Source: Pseudomonadota bacterium
Lineage (GTDB): Bacteria; Myxococcota_A; UBA9160; SZUA-336
DNA length: 64,000 nt
NCBI GenBank assembly: GCA_003247575.1
Contig: QJZC01000062.1
Coordinates: forward strand, 34,390 to 98,389
Reading direction: 5' to 3'
The position numbers were made by a program, and so were the translations under genes. A model generated the notes under the pieces. It was not told where the DNA came from, did not search any database, and saw nothing but the letters and a program-made list of their open reading frames with translations. Positions 58,153 through 64,000 of the stretch are shown here, piece by piece. How positions within the stretch are numbered: the stretch's first letter is position 1; each line of letters begins with the position of its first letter.

Positions 58153-61100
58153 TCAGCTCCCAGAGGGCGCGAGCTTCGCGAGTGTGCCCGCGACGAGTGC
58201 GAGTAGGGCATCCCGTCGGATCGGCTTCGTGGCGTAGTCGGAGCAGCCTGCGCCTAGACAACGTTCGCGCGTGCCGAGGAGAGCGTCCGCGGTTAGCGCG
58301 ACGATCGGCCCCTCGTAGCCTGCTGTGCGCAGGCGAGCCGTTGCTTCGATGCCGTCCATCTCCGGCATCATGAGGTCCATCAGAATCAGGTCGAAGGGCT
58401 CGTGCTGCTCGAGGGCGGCGCGCCCCATCTCGACGGCGATCGCACCGTTTTCTGCCACCTCGATCGCGTATCCCGCTGACTTGAGCATCAAGGTGAACAG
58501 ACGCTGGTTGTCGCGGCCGTCTTCGGCGAGCAGAATCCGAGCGCCGGGTCGATGTCGTCTGCTCGATGGAGCTAGATCTGAAGTATTCCGGGGAAGTTCT
58601 CGGGTCTCAGGCACGTCTTCTCCGTGGGATCGAGCCAGCAGCGGTGTGTCGCCAGCGTAGGGCGCACCGGTTGCGACTGCGCCAGCCACCAGGGACTGTG
58701 TCAGACGTAGCACGGCACCGCTGTGGGAGCGTATCGCAGTCACGACTCGCTGCGCGTCTTCTCGCTCTGCGAATGTAGATAGGGCGGTGGCGAGTCCCCT
58801 GAGTGCGAGCAGCGGCCGGTGTGCCTCGGTCGTAACGCCCAGCAGCAGGCTGAGGCTCGAAGCCGTGGCCCGTTCCGCCTGATCGCGCGCGCGTTCTAGC
58901 TGCTCGAACACCACGTCCTTGGTGGCCTCGAGCGCGAGTGAGAGCAGGAACCCGGCTCCGATAAAGCAGATGGCGGCGATCAGGTCGAGTAACAGCACGG
59001 ACTGACGGCTGGGTATCCCTGCGCTGGTGTCGCCGACCGTGAGATATACGAGCCCGATCGTGCCGATCGCGGTCAGACCCCAGAGGCACGTGCCCAGGGC
59101 TCCGCAGAAGCTCAGGGCTACCATCGGCAGAAACGCAGACCATGCGCTTGCGTGGACGCTCCAGTCCCCGGCGGCGACATTCAGCGACACCATCGAAGCA
59201 CAGGAGAGCGCGAGGACTCCCGTCCCGAATGCACGCACATGCCCTGTGCGGAGCGCGAGCAGTCCACCTGCTGCGATGGCGATGCTCAGTGCGAGCAGGC
59301 TGGCGCTCATCAGAGTCAGCTGTGTGCGCGGTAGCCCGTGCTGCGAGAGGTTGGGCGCAACGATGGAGAAGCCGAAGAAGAGCGCAGCCACGAAGACGCC
59401 CGCGGCGAGGACTGAGCTCGAGAGCGCCAACGTGAGTCCTTCGCGATCGATCGGGTGATGGCCTTCGCTTCTGCCCTCTCCGTCATCTGGCTTCGGGGCC
59501 CAGCTTGCGGCTGCGGTCACCCAGCGCGCGAGCAGCTTCGAGCCGAGCACCGTGCTGTGCTTCGCCTCGGGCGGGCTTTCGAGGACGGGAACCGTCGTAG
59601 CGGACACCGCTTGGGCTGCGAGTGGGTCCTTGCGCCCGCCGACTCGGGCTCTCTGAGTCACGTGAGCGGCTCCCGCGTGGTAGTAGATCTGGCGCAGTAC
59701 GTCGTCTTCCACGGGGGGCTCGACGATCGTCGAGTCGACTCCCCGCTGTGCACAAAGCGCGGCGGCTCGGCCCGGATCCGCGCCAGTGAGTGCGAGGACA
59801 GGCCCTGCGAACCCGGCGCTGCGAATCGACTGTGCGACGCCTTGCGATCCCCCTGGCATCTCCAGCAGTTCGGCCGAGATCAGGGCGAGGTCGAAGGGGG
59901 CGCCCGCGGACTCGGCAGCTGCGAAGCTGAATGACACTTCAGAGTGTTCATGCGCGCGCTCGACGCTGCAATGCGCGCGCCGCAAAATCTCCGCGAGCGC
60001 TCCATGCCGTTCTGATTCTCGTTCGATCAACAGGATCTTGCAGGGCCGGCTGGCGGCGCGGGTGCGGCTGCGCCGCTCGTGCGCATGGGAATTCGGTGCA
60101 CCGCTCTGGCCGGTCGGGCGCGGCGGCCGTGTCGGGAGCCGCGCTCGGAAGACGCTCCCGTGACCGGGAGTGCTGCTGGCGACCAGCTCCCCGTGCAGGC
60201 GCTCGACCAAGCAGCGTCCGAGCGCGAGTCCGAGCCCGCTGCCCCCGTAGCGTCGCGTCGAGGTGACATCTGCCTGCGTGAACGGCTCGAAGATCACGTC
60301 CAGGTCCTGTCGTGCGATCCCGATGCCCGTGTCGGTGACCTCGATCTCCACGTGGGGTTCGAGCTTTGGTCCAGGCTCTGCCATGCGCAGCCGTAGGGCC
60401 ACCGTGCCGTGCTCGGTGAACTTGATCGCGTTGTCGAGCAGAATGTCGGTCAGCTGCGCAACGCGCCACGCGTCGGCTCGCATCAGGCCCGGCGTCAAGC
60501 CGACGCGATCGAAGCGGAGCTCGAGACCCTTCCGCTCGGCCTCGACTTGCTTCGAGCGCACGACTGCCGCCAGGAGCTTTTGCAGCGAGAAGGTCTGCAG
60601 GCGGAGCTTGAAGTCATGGGCTTCGACACGCGAGAGATCGACGAGGTTCTGAACTTGCTGGGACAGTTGACGTGCGTTGCGCTCGACCGTCTCGCATAGC
60701 GACCCGTGGCTTGGACTGGCGTCGGCGTGAGACGGCGCCACGTCCAGCAGGTCCAGCGCTCCGAGAATCGCGGACAGCGGAGTGCGCAGTTCGTGGCTCA
60801 GGTTGGCCAGTCGATGGCACTTGAGCGCAGCTGCCCGCTCGATCCGCTCGACTGCCCATGAGATTTCGGCGAGAGCGCGCTGCCGAGATCTTTCATAGCC
60901 CCAAGTTAGTGCGCACAGGCCGACGCTCAGCGACACCAGGTTGAGCAGCCGCAGCAACTCCTGGTCGGCGTTCGTGAGCGCGCTCTCGGGCACCCATTCC
61001 AACCTGTGCAAGACGAAGAGGACGATCAATGAGCCCGTGGTGAAGCACGCAAACAGGGCTCCGGCGCGGATACCGAAGGTACATACGGCCAGCATCGGAA

Positions 61101-61443
61101 CCACTGCTAGCCAGAGAGTCCCGGTACTCAGGATTCCGCCGGTGCTCCAGATGAACCACAGAGAGCCGCAGACCGGAGGTAGAAACAGCCAGCTGGCGAG
61201 CAAGGTCGGTCCTTGAGCCCGGATGTAGGCTGCCGTCACGCTCGTCGCGAGAGTGATCAGGAGCAGGCTTCCGACGACGTAGGAAGCGGACGCGCGGGGC
61301 ACCACGTACCAGTACAGGGGCGTCATCAGCGCTACCATGCCACTGATCAACGCAATGCTCGTGACGGCAGTCGTCACCTTCCGACCGAGCTCGATATCGA
61401 CACATGGGCGCGTACTCAAGCGCCATCCCCCTCCAGCGCGCAT
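58153..61443 (-). CDS. Hybrid sensor histidine kinase with internally duplicated architecture
   Basis: 1096 aa. First unit: about six membrane segments (residues about 22-182), HisKA with phospho-His217 (LANLSHELRTPLSAILG), HATPase with LLDNAIKFTEHG, DTGIGIARQD and YGGSGLGLALG, then a receiver-like domain (about 468-590) that lacks the phosphoacceptor Asp (LALISAELL, Ser523) and the Lys (VEPP). Second unit: another six-helix membrane domain (about 668-840), a HisKA-like helix pair in which the phospho-His position is Thr (GVTTEAHRPLLALRG), no ATPase, then an intact receiver (about 968-1090: LLAEDGRDN, LILMDLMMPEMDG, YATKPIRR). Probably a phosphorelay from H217 to the terminal Asp1023. Divergent from the REC-PP2C-STAS gene, a likely partner. 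Confidence 0.9.
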   Translation of the reverse strand: MRAGGGWRLSTRPCVDIELGRKVTTAVTSIALISGMVALMTPLYWYVVPRASASYVVGSLLLITLATSVTAAYIRAQGPTLLASWLFLPPVCGSLWFIWSTGGILSTGTLWLAVVPMLAVCTFGIRAGALFACFTTGSLIVLFVLHRLEWVPESALTNADQELLRLLNLVSLSVGLCALTWGYERSRQRALAEISWAVERIERAAALKCHRLANLSHELRTPLSAILGALDLLDVAPSHADASPSHGSLCETVERNARQLSQQVQNLVDLSRVEAHDFKLRLQTFSLQKLLAAVVRSKQVEAERKGLELRFDRVGLTPGLMRADAWRVAQLTDILLDNAIKFTEHGTVALRLRMAEPGPKLEPHVEIEVTDTGIGIARQDLDVIFEPFTQADVTSTRRYGGSGLGLALGRCLVERLHGELVASSTPGHGSVFRARLPTRPPRPTGQSGAPNSHAHERRSRTRAASRPCKILLIERESERHGALAEILRRAHCSVERAHEHSEVSFSFAAAESAGAPFDLALISAELLEMPGGSQGVAQSIRSAGFAGPVLALTGADPGRAAALCAQRGVDSTIVEPPVEDDVLRQIYYHAGAAHVTQRARVGGRKDPLAAQAVSATTVPVLESPPEAKHSTVLGSKLLARWVTAAASWAPKPDDGEGRSEGHHPIDREGLTLALSSSVLAAGVFVAALFFGFSIVAPNLSQHGLPRTQLTLMSASLLALSIAIAAGGLLALRTGHVRAFGTGVLALSCASMVSLNVAAGDWSVHASAWSAFLPMVALSFCGALGTCLWGLTAIGTIGLVYLTVGDTSAGIPSRQSVLLLDLIAAICFIGAGFLLSLALEATKDVVFEQLERARDQAERATASSLSLLLGVTTEAHRPLLALRGLATALSTFAEREDAQRVVTAIRSHSGAVLRLTQSLVAGAVATGAPYAGDTPLLARSHGEDVPETRELPRNTSDLAPSSRRHRPGARILLAEDGRDNQRLFTLMLKSAGYAIEVAENGAIAVEMGRAALEQHEPFDLILMDLMMPEMDGIEATARLRTAGYEGPIVALTADALLGTRERCLGAGCSDYATKPIRRDALLALVAGTLAKLAPSGS

Positions 61444-61814
61444 ACTGCTGCGAGCAGCTTCCGCCTTCGGTCATCGGCCTGTGCAGCGATTTCCTGCATT
61501 GGAACGGACGGTGCTACTTGGCGGGCCCGTCGTGCGGGAGAACCGCGTGGATGGGGTCGATCGGGTGAGGGGAGGGGGCCGCGGCGTGCGGTCCTTCGGG
61601 GCATCCGCCTCAGGCGCGCACCGTGGGATCGCGTTAGACTCAGTGGGACGCCGTTGCTCACTCACCCGTCTGACTTCGTGTGTACCTACTCTGCTCTTAT
61701 TTGTGCGTGTGGCTCGGCTGGTCCGCTGTGCGTCATGATTATCGATGAGCATTCGGCAGCCGAGAGCTGTCGAGCGAATACGGGACGACCTCGCAGGCAT
61801 CTGGGAGACCCGGA
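61444..61814. other. Divergent promoter region between kinase and REC-PP2C-STAS genes
   Basis: 371 bp. It should hold promoters for both signalling genes, so they may be co-regulated. No recognisable operator or RNA was found; open frames here look like GC-driven noise. Confidence 0.5.
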
Positions 61815-63647
61815 ATGGTCGATGACGACTCGCGCAACTCTGCCCTTCCATCCCTACTGGTCGTGGATGACGATGCCCCGATCTGCAAGCTCCTGGTGCG
61901 CGGGCTGTCGCGTGGGTCCTCGTTCGAGGTGGAGAGTGTGTCGAGTGCGAGTGCTGCGCGAGAGCGAATGGCGGAGCGCTCCTTCGACGTGGTGATCACG
62001 GACATCGCCATGCCCGGTGAGGATGGAATCAGCCTGATGCACTGGGGGCGGGAGCATCATCCCACAGCCAGCTGGATCGTCCTGACGGGTCATGCGACCG
62101 TGAACGTCGCGGTGCGCGCACTGCAGCTGGGCGCGTTCGATTTCATCATGAAGCCGGTGCAGATGGCGACGTTGCGCAACGCCGTGGAGAACGCGTTCAA
62201 CCAGCAACGGCTGCGATCGGAACGAGATCGCTTGCAGCTGGAGCTGGCGCAGCGCAACGAGCTGCTCCGGCTGCGCGTGGACGAGCTCGAGGAGGCCTGT
62301 GCCCGCCTGGATGAGCAAGCCGAGAGAATTCAGGCCGATCTGTGCAGAGCTGCGATGATTCAGCGAGCCCTGCTTCCGGAAGTGCCGCCCGATACACCGG
62401 GGATGAGCCTGCACGCACTCTACTGTCCGAGCCAGATCGTCGGGGGGGATCTCTACGATGCCGTGCGGCTGGATCGCAGGCATCTGGCGCTCTTGATTGC
62501 CGATGCGGCGGGCCATGGACTGAGTGCGGCGATGCTCGCCGTCTTGTTTCGGAGCCGGCTGCCGCTCAAGGACCCCGAGGTCGATCTACCCTGGCGTCCC
62601 AGTCAGGTTCTGGAGGCTGCCAATCAATGCCTACTGCGCGGCTCTACGGGGCCCGGGCTGTTCGTGACCGCAGCCTATTGTCTCGTGGATCTCGTCGAAC
62701 GGAAGCTCTGGCTCGCGTCCGCGGGGCATCCGCCTCTCATTCTGCAGAGGAGCTCGGGTGAGTTCGCGCGACTGTTCCACACGGGGCCAGCACTCGGGCT
62801 CTATCCGGACGCGCGTTTCTCGAACCAGGAGATCCTGCTCGAGGACGAGGACCGGCTGTTGCTCTATACGGACGGGCTCTCCGATCGGCTCGCAGGCAAG
62901 GCGGGGGGCTCGAGCGACACGGTGATTCAGGCTCTCGAATCGGGCTCCGGTGTGGATTCTTCGAGCGACGAGATCGCGCAGCTCAAGCATTTGGCGCGCT
63001 TGGATACGCCCGACGCTGCGGCAGAAGCGCAGACCGATGACATTGCGATCGTCAGTCTCCGGGTGACCGCGCAAGGGTCGGAGTTCGACAATGGGGATGC
63101 ACCGACAGGGCCCGCCACTGCGGTGCCCGAGCTCGATGGCGAGTGCGAGATCCTCGCTGGACGATGCGCCTCGAGGCTCATGGTGAGTATTCGAGGTCGT
63201 GCGACCTGGTCGCATAGCGCGGCCTTTCAGCATGCCTGCGCTGCGGCGCTAGACTCTGACCGCGATGTTCTGGTCGATCTCACCCTGTGCACCCAGCTCG
63301 ACAGCACGCTTCTAGGCACCATCCACGAGCTCGCGATGCGGGCCGAGCGCGCGCATCTGGAGTTCCGTCTACAGGGGGTTACGCCTCCGATTCGCGCGCT
63401 GCTCGAGGAGCTCGGCATGAAGCCGATGCTCGACCACATCGTGTCCGTCACCTTGCCGCTGCCCACGGAGATGAATACCGTGAGTGGGACCGACCCCGAC
63501 GCGAAGGCCCGCTGGCTGCGCATCCTGCGTGCGCACGAGGCGCTCGCGGCCCTGAACGAACGCAACCGCAAGCAGTTCGATCCTCTGGTCGAGATGCTCC
63601 GAAACGAGATTGCGCAGTCGCACCCGGACGAGACTGGGGAGCCTTGA
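61815..63647 (+). CDS. Response regulator with PP2C (RsbU/SpoIIE-type) phosphatase and STAS domains
   Basis: 610 aa. Receiver at residues about 13-128 with SLLVVDDDAP, phosphoacceptor Asp63 (VVITDIAMPGEDG), Thr91 and Lys113 (DFIMKPVQM). A coiled coil (about 128-180) leads into a PP2C/SpoIIE phosphatase (about 185-400) with metal Asp residues in IVGGDLYDAVR and LLIADAAGHGLSAAM and near AEAQTDDIAIVSL. The C-terminal STAS domain (about 440-555) has DRDVLVDLTLCTQLDSTLLG. The Ser in LDSTLLGT is the usual phosphorylation site of an anti-sigma-factor antagonist. So one protein joins input, phosphatase and its likely STAS substrate, the core of an RsbU-type partner switch. No RsbW-type kinase gene is visible. 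Confidence 0.93.
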   Translation: MVDDDSRNSALPSLLVVDDDAPICKLLVRGLSRGSSFEVESVSSASAARERMAERSFDVVITDIAMPGEDGISLMHWGREHHPTASWIVLTGHATVNVAVRALQLGAFDFIMKPVQMATLRNAVENAFNQQRLRSERDRLQLELAQRNELLRLRVDELEEACARLDEQAERIQADLCRAAMIQRALLPEVPPDTPGMSLHALYCPSQIVGGDLYDAVRLDRRHLALLIADAAGHGLSAAMLAVLFRSRLPLKDPEVDLPWRPSQVLEAANQCLLRGSTGPGLFVTAAYCLVDLVERKLWLASAGHPPLILQRSSGEFARLFHTGPALGLYPDARFSNQEILLEDEDRLLLYTDGLSDRLAGKAGGSSDTVIQALESGSGVDSSSDEIAQLKHLARLDTPDAAAEAQTDDIAIVSLRVTAQGSEFDNGDAPTGPATAVPELDGECEILAGRCASRLMVSIRGRATWSHSAAFQHACAAALDSDRDVLVDLTLCTQLDSTLLGTIHELAMRAERAHLEFRLQGVTPPIRALLEELGMKPMLDHIVSVTLPLPTEMNTVSGTDPDAKARWLRILRAHEALAALNERNRKQFDPLVEMLRNEIAQSHPDETGEP

Positions 63648-63889
63648 CAGCCCGCTGGATGGGTCTGGATCGCACGTCGCCTTCACGAGCGCTCGCCGGA
63701 AGGATTGGCCGCGATCGACGCGGGCGCATCGGGGGTACTATTGGCCGCCTCGGTCAGGTGCGATCGGGCGAGGGCCTGCGAAGGCCAGAGCCGAGGGCCG
63801 TCGGTTCCCCGGATCAGAAGAAGGTCGGGCAGCCGCGGAGCTCGGGGACAGGGCCAATTCGGCGGCGCTCGCGAGGTGGCTCGAACCGC

Positions 63890-63966
<77 letters not shown>

Positions 63967-64000
63967 GTAGGAAAAACGTGTGGCATCAAGCCTCCACGAG

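Overview
The window is GC-rich, densely coded chromosomal DNA from a Gram-negative bacterium: lipoprotein signals, periplasmic fusions, MscS, TrkH and ClpB are all present. The mix includes a Hanks-type Ser/Thr kinase, a hybrid histidine kinase, a REC-PP2C-STAS protein, PilZ and HDOD proteins, a c-di-GMP-I (GEMM) riboswitch, thrombospondin type 3 repeats, di-heme DUF1111 oxidoreductases and an actinobacterial-style inositol-phosphate synthase. That points to a deltaproteobacterial-grade lineage such as Myxococcota or a relative. The assignment is inferred from gene content; there is no rRNA. No insertion sequence, prophage or CRISPR array was seen.

Layout. 1-10 kb: Amt ammonium transporter (cut by the window edge), a periplasmic cyclohexadienyl dehydratase/chorismate mutase fusion, a CBS protein, NAD synthetase translationally coupled to a HEXXH lipoprotein, inositol-3-phosphate synthase, rhomboid protease and LeuB. 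10-25 kb: a DUF1111 di-heme protein, EgtB, ValRS with unusual insertions, tryptophan 2,3-dioxygenase lacking a usual start codon, vWA, PilZ and HDAC-like proteins, a Ser/Thr kinase with an overlapping lipoprotein, and a fasciclin protein. 25-35 kb: peroxiredoxin, stand-alone AICAR transformylase, a crotonase, ThiO, TrkH, a LysR regulator, an RRM protein with a possible start-masking leader hairpin, CBS, MscS, pirin and tRNA-His. 35-46 kb: ClpB, a membrane-anchored haloalkane dehalogenase-like protein, HDOD, an EtfB-methyltransferase-like protein, M16 peptidase, a Fur-box-preceded heme monooxygenase and a DUF1993 protein. 46-55 kb is a secreted/envelope block: a second DUF1111 protein overlapping an ankyrin lipoprotein, a carboxylesterase, a beta-propeller protein, and a riboswitch-controlled choice-of-anchor-L/TSP3 protein. 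55-64 kb: P-type ATPase, an internally duplicated hybrid histidine kinase divergent from a REC-PP2C-STAS protein, and tRNA-Arg.

The most striking observations are: (1) the GEMM-I riboswitch at about 53.50-53.59 kb ahead of the surface/secreted protein; (2) the periplasmic chorismate-to-phenylpyruvate fusion enzyme; (3) a histidine kinase whose whole membrane-kinase-receiver unit is duplicated and differentially degenerate; (4) the di-heme oxidoreductase/ankyrin lipoprotein pair; (5) a tryptophan dioxygenase readable only from a non-standard start directly after the upstream stop; (6) a ValRS insertion that looks like a zinc ribbon that has lost its cysteines. Many gene pairs overlap tightly, including two convergent pairs that share a palindromic CTAG for both stop codons.
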